From Stagnihabitans sp043721775 (GTDB taxonomy: Bacteria; Pseudomonadota; Alphaproteobacteria; Rhodobacterales; Rhodobacteraceae): a stretch of DNA of 64,000 nt. Under the pieces are notes generated by a model. The model saw only the letters and a program-made list of their open reading frames with translations. It was not told the origin of the DNA and made no database searches. The position numbers were made by a program, and so were the translations under genes. Position 1 is the stretch's first letter. Each line of letters begins with the position of its first letter. The stretch lies in contig JAYSQA010000345.1 in assembly GCA_043721775.1 (NCBI GenBank), positions 1-64,000 of the forward strand, written 5' to 3'. Shown one piece after another: positions 54,137 through 61,830 of the stretch.

Positions 54137-55435
54137 TCACTTGCCTATGCAGAAGCTGGCGAAAATTTCGTCCAGCAAATTTTCCACGTCCAACCGCCCC
54201 ACCAGCATATCCAAAGCCCGCATCGCCTGCCTCAGATCCGCTGCAACCAGTTCCACCGCGCCGCCCGGTCTCTGTACCTGACTTCTTGCCGATTCCAAAG
54301 CCTCAAAGGCACGCAGCATTGCAACCCGGTGCCGTTCTCGGGTCATGGCACCGGCAGACGCGGCCATTTCGCTCAGCCGGTCGGTGATCCGGGCCACCAG
54401 CGCATCAACGCCTTGCCCGGTGCGCCCGGAAACGGCATCCTGAACGGCATCCTGAACGGCAGGGTATAGATCGGCTTTTCCCAAGACCACAACGTCGCCT
54501 GGCAGGGGCGTCAACATCAGCATTTCATCCGGATAGGACAGTAAAAACACCCGCAGCTCTGCCGCCCGTGCCCGTTCCAGCGCCCGCGCAACGCCAATCC
54601 GCTCTACCACATCTTCCGTTTCGCGCAGGCCGGCCGTATCAAGCACCGTCACAGCAAGGCCGGCAAGGTCCATGCGGACTTCAATCACATCCCGCGTCGT
54701 CCCCGCCACTTCCGAGGTAATCGCAGCCTCGCGACCCGCCAACGCGTTGAGAAGTGTAGACTTTCCAACGTTTGGTGCGCCAAGGATCGCCACTTCGAAA
54801 CCGTCACGAACCCGTTCTGCGGCACCGGTTCCGGCAATTTCACGCTGCAAGTCTGCCATCAGGCTGCCGATCAGATCCAACACCTCCGGCGTCACATCCA
54901 CCGGGATATCCTCATCTGCAAAGTCAATCGTCGCTTCGATCAGCGCCCCTGCCCGAATCAAGCCTTTGCGCCAGCCCTCGGCACGCCGCCCGATTGCCCC
55001 AGACAAAACCCGCATCGCCTGCCGCCGCTGCGACTCGGTCTCAGCGTCAATCAGATCGGCCAAACCCTCAACCTGCGCCAAATCCAGCCGCCCGTTTTCC
55101 AAGGCCCGTCGGGTGAACTCTCCCGCATCGGCCAGGCGCAGCCCGGGCATCTCGCCCAGCGCCCGGCCCACCGCCTTCACAACGGCCAGACTGCCATGCA
55201 CCTGAAGTTCAGCCGAGGCTTCCCCGGTAAAGCTGGCACCCGCGTCGAACACCAGCACCAGCGCCTCATCCAGCACGTCGCCCTGCCACACCAACCGCCG
55301 CAGCGCTACCCGCCGCGGTTCAGGCACGCTGCACAACGCCGCTACAGCGTCATGCGCCGAAGGCCCCGAGATCCGGAACACTGCCACACCGGCTTTGCCC
55401 CGCGCCGAGGCCAGGGCAAAGATCGTGTCGCCCAT
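54137..55435 (-). CDS. mnmE: tRNA modification GTPase MnmE
   Basis: A 432-residue MnmE. The N-terminal tetrahydrofolate-binding domain begins DTIFALASARGKAGVAVFRISG; the inserted G domain has LGAPNVGKSTLLNAL, the potassium-loop TSEVAGTTRDVIE and LDTAGLRETED; the protein ends in FCIGK with the conserved Cys. In the G domain a 12-bp tandem duplication gives VQDAVQDA (54432-54455). It works with MnmG, whose gene starts two bases after the mnmE stop. Confidence 0.96.
   Translation of the reverse strand: MGDTIFALASARGKAGVAVFRISGPSAHDAVAALCSVPEPRRVALRRLVWQGDVLDEALVLVFDAGASFTGEASAELQVHGSLAVVKAVGRALGEMPGLRLADAGEFTRRALENGRLDLAQVEGLADLIDAETESQRRQAMRVLSGAIGRRAEGWRKGLIRAGALIEATIDFADEDIPVDVTPEVLDLIGSLMADLQREIAGTGAAERVRDGFEVAILGAPNVGKSTLLNALAGREAAITSEVAGTTRDVIEVRMDLAGLAVTVLDTAGLRETEDVVERIGVARALERARAAELRVFLLSYPDEMLMLTPLPGDVVVLGKADLYPAVQDAVQDAVSGRTGQGVDALVARITDRLSEMAASAGAMTRERHRVAMLRAFEALESARSQVQRPGGAVELVAADLRQAMRALDMLVGRLDVENLLDEIFASFCIGK
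54432..54461. repeat. 12-bp tandem repeat inside mnmE
   Basis: ACGGCATCCTGA occurs twice in direct tandem (54432-54443, 54444-54455) with a partial third copy ACGGCA. It adds four residues in frame, so the protein stays intact. Confidence 0.85.
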
Positions 55436-55444
55436 TCCGCCCTC

Positions 55445-56716
55445 TTACGTGTTCATTGCCTCGAAGAATTCGCCGTTCGTCTTGGTCTGCTTCAACTTCG
55501 ACAACAGGAATTCAATCGCATCCGTGGTGCCCATCGGGTTGAGGATCCGGCGCAGCACATAGGTCTTCTGCAAATCGGTCTTCTCAACCAGCAGCTCTTC
55601 CTTACGCGTCCCGGACTTCAGGATGTCAATCGCCGGGAAGGTCCGCTTGTCAGCCACTTTGCGATCCAGCACAATCTCACTGTTACCGGTGCCCTTGAAC
55701 TCTTCGAAGATCACTTCGTCCATCCGACTGCCGGTATCAATCAACGCCGTTGCGATGATCGTCAGGCTGCCGCCCTCTTCAATGTTCCGCGCCGCCCCGA
55801 AGAACCGCTTGGGACGTTGCAACGCGTTGGCATCCACACCGCCGGTCAAAACCTTGCCCGACGACGGCACCACCGTGTTGAACGCCCGCCCCAGACGCGT
55901 GATCGAGTCCAGCAAAATCACCACGTCGCGCTTGTGTTCCACCAGCCGCTTGGCCTTTTCAATCACCATTTCCGCCACCGCAACATGCCGCGAGGCCGGT
56001 TCGTCGAAGGTTGAAGATACAACCTCCCCCTTCACAGACCGCTGCATGTCCGTCACTTCCTCGGGCCGCTCGTCAATCAGCAGCACAATCAAATAGCATT
56101 CCGGATGGTTCATCGCGATGGAATTGGCGATGTTCTGCAACAGCACCGTCTTGCCGGTCCGCGGCGGTGCCACGATCAGCGCGCGCTGGCCTTTGCCAAT
56201 CGGGCACACCAGATCAATGATTCGCGCCGACTTATCCTTGATGGTTGGGTCTTCAACCTCCATCTTCAGCCGTTCATCCGGATACAAGGGTGTCAGGTTG
56301 TCGAACAGAACCTTGTGCCGCGCCTTCTCCGGATCGTCAAAATTGATCCGTGTCACCTTGGTAATCGAAAAATATCGCTCGCCATCACGTGGCGCCTGCA
56401 TCAAGCCCTCAATCGTGTCGCCGGTGCGCAAGCTGAACTGGCGCAGGATATCGGGTGAGACATAAATATCATCCGGCCCCGCCAGATAGTTGGCCGCAGT
56501 AGACCGCAAGAACCCGAAGCCGTCCTGCACCACTTCCAGAACGCCGTCGCCGCCAATTTCCCAGCCTTCTTCCGCATGTTCCTTCAGGATCGAGAACATC
56601 ATCTCGCCCTTGCGCATGGAGGGTGCGTTCTCAATCTCCCATTCTTCGGCCATCGTCAGCAATTCTGCCGGCGTTTTGACTTTAAGATCAGCAAGATTCA
56701 GATGTTCTACAGTCAT
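55445..56716 (-). CDS. rho: transcription termination factor Rho
   Basis: A 423-residue Rho helicase. The N-terminal RNA-binding domain has DGFGFLRS and SPDILRQFSLRTGD; the ATPase has the P-loop VAPPRTGKTVLLQ, LLIDERPEEVTDM and the Q/R-loop region RLGRAFNTVVPSSGKVLTGGVD. Near full identity to known proteobacterial Rho proteins is expected from these motifs. It lies ten bases upstream of mnmE on the same strand. Confidence 0.97.
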   Translation of the reverse strand: MTVEHLNLADLKVKTPAELLTMAEEWEIENAPSMRKGEMMFSILKEHAEEGWEIGGDGVLEVVQDGFGFLRSTAANYLAGPDDIYVSPDILRQFSLRTGDTIEGLMQAPRDGERYFSITKVTRINFDDPEKARHKVLFDNLTPLYPDERLKMEVEDPTIKDKSARIIDLVCPIGKGQRALIVAPPRTGKTVLLQNIANSIAMNHPECYLIVLLIDERPEEVTDMQRSVKGEVVSSTFDEPASRHVAVAEMVIEKAKRLVEHKRDVVILLDSITRLGRAFNTVVPSSGKVLTGGVDANALQRPKRFFGAARNIEEGGSLTIIATALIDTGSRMDEVIFEEFKGTGNSEIVLDRKVADKRTFPAIDILKSGTRKEELLVEKTDLQKTYVLRRILNPMGTTDAIEFLLSKLKQTKTNGEFFEAMNT

Positions 56717-56838
56717 GGAAAACCCTTGGATGGCCGGGCCAACCCCGACTCAGTGCAGCAATGTGAACGGAATGCGCTTACGACCGGACGGCCACGCTGA
56801 CCGCCCAGTAACCCCGCATCCCGCTAAAGTCAACCTTT

Positions 56839-57300
56839 TCAGAACTTGACGATGACGGAGGCCACAATCACCACCATCAGCAGGGTCGGCACCTCGTTCA
56901 TCATGCGGTACTGACGCCCGGTTACCGTGTTGCTGCCCGCCACGAAGTTCTTCCGCCGCATCCCCAGCCAATGCTGAAACCAGGTCATCACCAGCACCGA
57001 CGCCGCCTTGGTCCAGGGCCAGACCATGCCCCAATCCACAATTCCCGGCGTGAACACCAGACATAAGCCAAGAACCCATACCGCGACCGAGGCTGGCCCG
57101 ATGATCCCGTTCAGCAACCGCCGCTCCATTGTCTGGAACATGACGTCCGTGGCCGAGCCTTTCTGCACCTGCTCCACATGGTACACATAAAGCCGCGGCA
57201 GGTAGAACAACCCCGCCATCCACGCAATCACGCTGACAACATGTGCCGTCTTGATCCACGGATACCATTCCGACAAAAAGTCCGACAAAAATCCCGGCAT
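56839..57300 (-). CDS. hemJ: protoporphyrinogen oxidase HemJ
   Basis: A 153-residue four-helix membrane protein. KTAHVVSVIAWMAGLFYLPRLYVYH carries the conserved His and is the HemJ signature (split as KTAHVVSVIAWMAG and FYLPRLYVYH); RRLLNGIIGPA and the C-terminal RQYRMMNEVPTLLM also fit. It oxidises protoporphyrinogen IX in heme synthesis. It lies next to the candidate origin and upstream of rho on the same strand. Confidence 0.93.
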   Translation of the reverse strand: MPGFLSDFLSEWYPWIKTAHVVSVIAWMAGLFYLPRLYVYHVEQVQKGSATDVMFQTMERRLLNGIIGPASVAVWVLGLCLVFTPGIVDWGMVWPWTKAASVLVMTWFQHWLGMRRKNFVAGSNTVTGRQYRMMNEVPTLLMVVIVASVIVKF

Positions 57301-57695
57301 CGCCTTCCTCTTACTTCTTTATAGATAAGATAAAGAAAGAATTGATGATGTAATAGAGGTCGTGGATATCTGGATGCGCACTTTCGTCCCGCATTTTTCC
57401 CACAGGGCAAACCCTGTGGAGGAATCGAGGGTGGTTTTGCTGGTTCACCGAGTCAATCCATGAAAAAACGGTTTAAAAGCAAAGACCTGATCGAACACGT
57501 TCTGTTCCGCCCTCATCTCCCCATGGCCCACCTTCCGTAGTTCTCCCCAGCTTGCCCAAGCTGTCATCCCCATGGGGACAATCACTTTTCGTTCTCACCC
57601 GGTTCGGGGTGAAACTTCACCCTCCCGTCCCAAGCCCCCTTTTCATCGCAAGAACAAACCAGCATTGTCCACAGAGCCGCCCCCAAGGTAAATGC
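57301..57695. other. gene-free 395-bp region, candidate chromosomal replication origin
   Basis: This is the longest gap in the window. It lies between hemJ-rho-mnmE-mnmG-rsmG-parAB on the minus strand and maf-aroE-coaE on the plus strand, all transcribed away from it, which matches the surroundings of the Caulobacter origin. It holds an AT-rich stretch (about 57309-57358, a possible unwinding element), an inverted repeat CCACAGGG/CCCTGTGG (57400-57407 and 57412-57419) and two DnaA-box-like 9-mers with one mismatch each (57396-57404 and 57665-57673, TTGTCCACA). No perfect DnaA box is present, and strand skew does not support it clearly. Confidence 0.5.
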
Positions 57696-58292
57696 ATGAC
57701 CCTGCTCCTCCTCGCCTCGCAATCTTCCATCAGGTTGACCCTGCTGCGCAACGCCGGGCTGGCGGTTGAACCACACCCCGCCCGCATCGACGAAGACGCC
57801 CTGCGCGCCGCACTCCAGGCCGAAGAGGCCAGCCCGCGTGATATTGCCGACGCCCTGGCCGAAGCGAAGGCACTGAAGCTTGCCCAGCGCTACCCCATGG
57901 CGCTTGTGCTTGGCTGTGATCAGATCCTTGCCCTTGGCCCGCGTATCTTCGCCAAACCAATCGGCAAGACCGAGGCCCGCCAACAGCTTGAGGACCTTTC
58001 AGGCCACACCCATCAACTGCTTTCCGCCCTTGTGCTTTATGACAAAGGTGAACCGGTCTGGCGTCATGTCGGAACGGCCCGCCTGACGATGCGGCAAGCC
58101 TCGCCCGCCTATCTTGACGCCTATCTTGACCGCACCTGGCCCGAGGTCAGCCAGTCTGTCGGCGCTTATCAGCTGGAATCCGAAGGGATCAGGCTTTTCT
58201 CAGCCATCGAAGGCGACTACTTTACCATTCTGGGCCTGCCCCTGCTTCCCCTTCTTACCTACCTGTCCTTGCGAGGTTTCATCCCGTCGTGA
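57696..58292 (+). CDS. maf: Maf-family nucleotide pyrophosphatase
   Basis: A 198-residue Maf/YceF-type protein that hydrolyses non-canonical or modified NTPs. It opens LLLASQSSIRLTLLRNAGL and has LGCDQILALG, FAKPIGKTEARQQL and the C-terminal GAYQLESEGIRLFSAIEGDYFTILGLPL motif (here in pieces SVGAYQLESEG and IEGDYFTILGLP). ATG 57696 has AAGG ten bases upstream; the open frame extending 48 codons further is rejected. Its stop overlaps aroE (GTGA). Confidence 0.92.
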   Translation: MTLLLLASQSSIRLTLLRNAGLAVEPHPARIDEDALRAALQAEEASPRDIADALAEAKALKLAQRYPMALVLGCDQILALGPRIFAKPIGKTEARQQLEDLSGHTHQLLSALVLYDKGEPVWRHVGTARLTMRQASPAYLDAYLDRTWPEVSQSVGAYQLESEGIRLFSAIEGDYFTILGLPLLPLLTYLSLRGFIPS

Positions 58293-59128
58293 CCGATCTG
58301 CCCCGCATCCCCCTGGCTGGCGTGATAGGCCATCCCGTAGCCCACAGCCGGTCGCCTGCGCTGCACGGGCACTGGCTGAAACGCTACGGCATCAAAGGCC
58401 ACTACATCCCGATGGACATCAGCCCCGCCGATCTGGCCGAGGCTTTGAAGTTTCTGCCGAAGCTGGGCTTTGTCGGCATCAACGTCACCATTCCGCACAA
58501 GGAAACCGTCCTCAAGCTGGCCGATGTGGTGACTGACCGCGCCGCCCTGATCGGCGCTGCCAACACGCTGATCTTCCGCAAGGATGGCAAGATCCATGCT
58601 GACAATACCGACGGCGCTGGCTTCATGGCCAACCTGCGCCAGCACGCGCCGCACTGGCAGCCGCACGGTGGCCCCGTCGCGCTGTTCGGGGCTGGCGGTG
58701 CCGCCCGCGCCGTCATCGCCGCCCTGATCGAGGTTGGCGTCCCGGAAATCCGCATTGCCAACCGCACCCGCCTGCGGGCCGAGTCGCTTCGAAACGATCT
58801 TGGTGCCAAGCTTGTCGTCTATGACTGGGTCCATGCCGGTGACATGCTGGAAGGTGCGGCGCTTGTGGTCAACTCCACGTCTCTGGGCATGACCGGCAAG
58901 CCCGATCTGCGCCTGCCGCTTGGCCGCTTGGGAATTGGCGCCGTGGCCACTGACCTTGTCTATACCCCGCTGATGACGCCCTTTCTGACAGAGGCCAAGG
59001 CCCGCGGCGCCCATATCGTCGATGGTCTTGGTATGCTGCTGCACCAGGCTGCACCTGGGTTCGAGCGTTGGTTCAACCACCGCCCCGAGGTCGACGAAGC
59101 CACACGCGCCGCCGTTCTGTCGGCATGA
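58289..59128 (+). CDS. aroE: shikimate dehydrogenase
   Basis: A 279-residue NADP-dependent shikimate dehydrogenase. The substrate site is GVIGHPVAHSRSPALH with SRS, and INVTIPHKE holds the catalytic Lys; NTDGAGF and the NADP loop FGAGGAARAV follow, with NRT in the cofactor-specific position. Starts at GTG 58289 overlapping the maf stop and ends overlapping coaE (ATGA), so maf-aroE-coaE is one operon. Confidence 0.96.
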   Translation: MTDLPRIPLAGVIGHPVAHSRSPALHGHWLKRYGIKGHYIPMDISPADLAEALKFLPKLGFVGINVTIPHKETVLKLADVVTDRAALIGAANTLIFRKDGKIHADNTDGAGFMANLRQHAPHWQPHGGPVALFGAGGAARAVIAALIEVGVPEIRIANRTRLRAESLRNDLGAKLVVYDWVHAGDMLEGAALVVNSTSLGMTGKPDLRLPLGRLGIGAVATDLVYTPLMTPFLTEAKARGAHIVDGLGMLLHQAAPGFERWFNHRPEVDEATRAAVLSA

Positions 59129-59718
59129 GTGCGCCGTTCAAACTCGGCCTGACCGGGTCGATCGGCATGGGCAAATCAACCACCGCCGCGATGTTCGCCG
59201 CCGAGGGCATCCCGGTCTGGGATGCGGATGCCGCCGTCCATCGCCTTTACGCCAAGGGCGGCACGGCAGCAGCCCCCATCGCCGCGCTTTGGCCAGAAGC
59301 CTGCCAAAACGGCGGGATTGATCGCACCGCCCTCAAAGCCTGGATCGCCCGTGACCCCGCCGCCCTGCTGCAAATTGAGGACGTCGTTCACCCCCTCGTC
59401 GCTGCTGACCGCGCGGCTTTCTGCACTCAGATCGGCTCTGACATAGCACTTTTCGACATTCCCCTGCTGTTCGAAAAAGGAACCGAGGCCGAGATGGACG
59501 CCACCCTTCTTGTCACCGCCCCGCCCGCGCTGCAACGCCAGCGTGTCCTGTCACGCCCCGGCATGACCGAGGCGCAGTTCCAGTTGATCCTGTCGCGCCA
59601 GATGCCAGATGGTGAAAAGCGCGCCCGCGCCACTCATATCGTTGAGACTTTGAACGCCGCATCCGTGCGCGCCTATGTGACCGCGCTTCTGGCACATCTT
59701 CGCGCCAAGGACGAATGA
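59125..59718 (+). CDS. coaE: dephospho-CoA kinase
   Basis: A 197-residue kinase for the last step of CoA synthesis. The P-loop is LTGSIGMGKSTTAAMF; VWDADAAVHRLY, HPLVAADRAAF and DIPLLFEKG are the other family motifs. ATG 59125 overlaps the aroE stop. In many alphaproteobacteria dnaQ follows coaE; here a minus-strand block follows instead. Confidence 0.96.
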   Translation: MSAPFKLGLTGSIGMGKSTTAAMFAAEGIPVWDADAAVHRLYAKGGTAAAPIAALWPEACQNGGIDRTALKAWIARDPAALLQIEDVVHPLVAADRAAFCTQIGSDIALFDIPLLFEKGTEAEMDATLLVTAPPALQRQRVLSRPGMTEAQFQLILSRQMPDGEKRARATHIVETLNAASVRAYVTALLAHLRAKDE

Positions 59719-59721
59719 ACC

Positions 59722-60117
59722 CTAAAGGATCGCCAGCACGATCCCCATCAACGTGCAGCCGACAACGCTGTTCACGCCATCAATCAGCGTCAGCTTGAAG
59801 GGGCGCCCGGCGAAAGCATAGTTCATCGCAACCCATGGCGTGATCAGGAACGCCCCGATTCCGAAACCGCCCATGATCCCCTCGATCACGGTGTCCAGTT
59901 GCGCCATCACAAAGATGTGCCGCATCATGCCGGCCACCAGCAGTTCCGCGACAAAGCCTATGACAAAGGGCAACGGGCTGCCATTGCCCTGCGGTTTGCC
60001 CATGGCATCAACCGGAATTCCGGCCGCCGCCATCCACGGCTTTGACATTCTGATGTACCAGAACGCGCCGAAGCCATAGGCCACGGCGGCGGCGACGATA
60101 ACGGCGATAAATTGCAT
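59722..60117 (-). CDS. DUF1761-family membrane protein
   Basis: A 131-residue protein with four predicted membrane helices (about 2-21, 50-70, 80-100, 110-130). YGFGAFWYIRMSKPWMAAAG at the N terminus and the FVIGFVAELLVAGMM segment are typical of DUF1761 proteins. Function unknown. It is convergent with coaE (three bases apart) and 63 bases from the EVE gene upstream. Confidence 0.85.
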   Translation of the reverse strand: MQFIAVIVAAAVAYGFGAFWYIRMSKPWMAAAGIPVDAMGKPQGNGSPLPFVIGFVAELLVAGMMRHIFVMAQLDTVIEGIMGGFGIGAFLITPWVAMNYAFAGRPFKLTLIDGVNSVVGCTLMGIVLAIL

Positions 60118-60180
60118 AGGTTCCCTCCTGACATGTTTCGCCGGAATGATAGCCGCAACCCGTCCGTCAGCAAACTGATT

Positions 60181-60600
60181 TCACGGCTCCACCCCGCCCA
60201 AGCCACAGATGATGCGCCACTCTTCCGCGCTCACCGGCTGCACCGACAGGCGGGAGTTGTTGATCAGCACCATCTTTTCCAGCCCCGGCTGAACCTTGCA
60301 CATCTCAAGCGTCACCGGTTTTTCCAGCTTGGCAACCGGGCGAAAGCTGACACAATCCCAGCGCGGGTCATCGGTCTTGCTGTCGTGCTGCGACAGGCGG
60401 GTGACTTCAACCACGCCGACAATCTCTTTTCCGATGTTGGAGTGGTAGAAGAACCCGCGTTCACCCAGTTGCATCAGCCGCATGTTGTTGCGTGCGCCAT
60501 AGTTGCGGATGCCGTGCCATTCTTCGTCCGCAGGCAGCTTGTCCCACAGGCTTTGAAAGCTGATGGCGTTGGGTTCGGATTTGAACAGCCAGTGGTTCAT
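60181..60600 (-). CDS. EVE-domain protein
   Basis: A 139-residue single EVE domain (PUA-like fold): MNHWLFKSEPNAISFQSL, WHGIRNYGARNNMRLMQLGERGFFYHSN (seen as WHGIRNYGARNN and GERGFFYHSN) and VGVVEVTRL are diagnostic. EVE domains resemble YTH readers and are thought to bind modified bases in nucleic acids. ATG 60600 overlaps the YciI-like stop (ATGA). It is the last gene of the tsaD-gpsA-yciI-EVE operon. Confidence 0.92.
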   Translation of the reverse strand: MNHWLFKSEPNAISFQSLWDKLPADEEWHGIRNYGARNNMRLMQLGERGFFYHSNIGKEIVGVVEVTRLSQHDSKTDDPRWDCVSFRPVAKLEKPVTLEMCKVQPGLEKMVLINNSRLSVQPVSAEEWRIICGLGGVEP

Positions 60601-60869
60601 CCGATCACCTTCTTCCATTCACGGATATCGACGGATGAAAACAGCCCGGCCTTGGTATAGGCATCTTCCGCCACCCAAGCCTCGGCCGCTGACATGCTGT
60701 CCACCGACAGCACGATCATTGACCCGCACATTCCCCCGTTGGCATCCAGAAACGGCCCGGCCAGTTCCACCACGCCCGAGGCGTTCAGGTGTTCGACATG
60801 CGCAGGCCGGTTGGCCATCCGCACCTCCAAAGAGTTCGGTTTGTCGATACAGATCAAAGCTATGCGCAT
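60597..60869 (-). CDS. YciI-like protein
   Basis: A 90-residue YciI-family protein (ferredoxin-like fold) with RPAHVEHLNASGVVELAGPF, where the His may act as a catalytic residue, and the closing motif DAYTKAGLFSSVDIREWKKV (in parts DAYTKAGLF and VDIREWKKV). Biochemical function of the family is poorly defined. It starts one base after the gpsA stop and overlaps the EVE gene by 4 bases. Confidence 0.9.
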   Translation of the reverse strand: MRIALICIDKPNSLEVRMANRPAHVEHLNASGVVELAGPFLDANGGMCGSMIVLSVDSMSAAEAWVAEDAYTKAGLFSSVDIREWKKVIG

Positions 60870-60870
60870 G

Positions 60871-61830
60871 TCATTCCTCTTTCAGCGGGCGGGACATCAG
60901 GCTGCGGATGGCCTGATCCAGCGGGATATCGTTGGCAATCAGTCTGGCCACCATGGTGGCAACCGGCATGTCGATGTGGTGCGCCAGGGCCAGACGGCGG
61001 ATGGCCTGCGCGGTGGCCACCCCTTCCACCGTGGTGTGCAAGTCGAACGCCTGACCAGACCCCAGCGCCAGCCCAAAGCGCAGGTTGCGCGACTGGGTTG
61101 ATGTGCAGGTCAAGATCAGATCACCAAGGCCGGACAAGCCTGAAAGTGTCTCTGACCTTGCACCAAAGCGCACAGCAAAGCGCTGCATCTCGGCAAAGCC
61201 CCGGGTGATCAGGGCGGCGCGGGCGGACTCGCCCAAGCCTGCGCCAATCACCACGCCCGCCGCAATGGCGATGACATTCTTCAAAGCACCACCCAACTCT
61301 GCACCCGTCGCATCGCTGGTCCGGTACAGCCGCAGAGTGGGCGTTGACAGCAGGTGTTGCAGTTTCTCCACCTCAGCGCCAGCGCAGGCAAGCGTCAGGG
61401 CAGTCGGCAGGCCGCGCGCAATATCAGCGGCAAAGCTGGGCCCCGTCAGGATGGCGGCGGCGCTGAATGGGCAAGCGTCGGCGATCAGCTCGGTCGGTCC
61501 GCGCAGGCTGGCCAGATCAACCCCCTTGCAGCAGGCGACCAAAGCAGTGCCGTTCAGGCCCGCGCCATGCCGCGCCAGGAACGCCGCCAAAGCCTGCGTC
61601 GGCAAGGCCAGCAACAGCGCCTCTGCACCGTCCAGATCGGTGATATCTGCGGTGACAGAGACTGTTTCGGGCAAGCCAACCCCCGGCAACCGGCTTTCAT
61701 TCGCCCGTGTCAGCGCCATGTCGGCGACGTGGCCCGCATCCCGCGCCCAAAGCCTGACAGTACGGCCTTCACGCGCCAAGGCCACTGCCAAGGCGGTGCC
61801 GAACGCCCCGGCCCCCGCCACGCCGATCAT
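60871..61830 (-). CDS. gpsA: glycerol-3-phosphate dehydrogenase [NAD(P)+]
   Basis: A 319-residue GpsA that makes sn-glycerol-3-phosphate for phospholipids. The cofactor loop is GVAGAGAFGTALA; CCKGVDL, TGPSFAADIARGLPTALT, the catalytic Lys in ALKNVIAIAAGV and GLGDLILTCTS are present. ATG 61830 overlaps the tsaD stop (ATGA). Confidence 0.96.
   Translation of the reverse strand: MIGVAGAGAFGTALAVALAREGRTVRLWARDAGHVADMALTRANESRLPGVGLPETVSVTADITDLDGAEALLLALPTQALAAFLARHGAGLNGTALVACCKGVDLASLRGPTELIADACPFSAAAILTGPSFAADIARGLPTALTLACAGAEVEKLQHLLSTPTLRLYRTSDATGAELGGALKNVIAIAAGVVIGAGLGESARAALITRGFAEMQRFAVRFGARSETLSGLSGLGDLILTCTSTQSRNLRFGLALGSGQAFDLHTTVEGVATAQAIRRLALAHHIDMPVATMVARLIANDIPLDQAIRSLMSRPLKEE

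Noticed and set aside
45847..57300. hemE expected beside hemJ near the origin
   Set aside because: I looked for a HemE-like protein around rho and hemJ and found none in the window.
57301..57695. Longer maf protein starting at 57552
   Set aside because: The extra 48 residues have no similarity to Maf proteins, and the family start matches ATG 57696 with a ribosome site.
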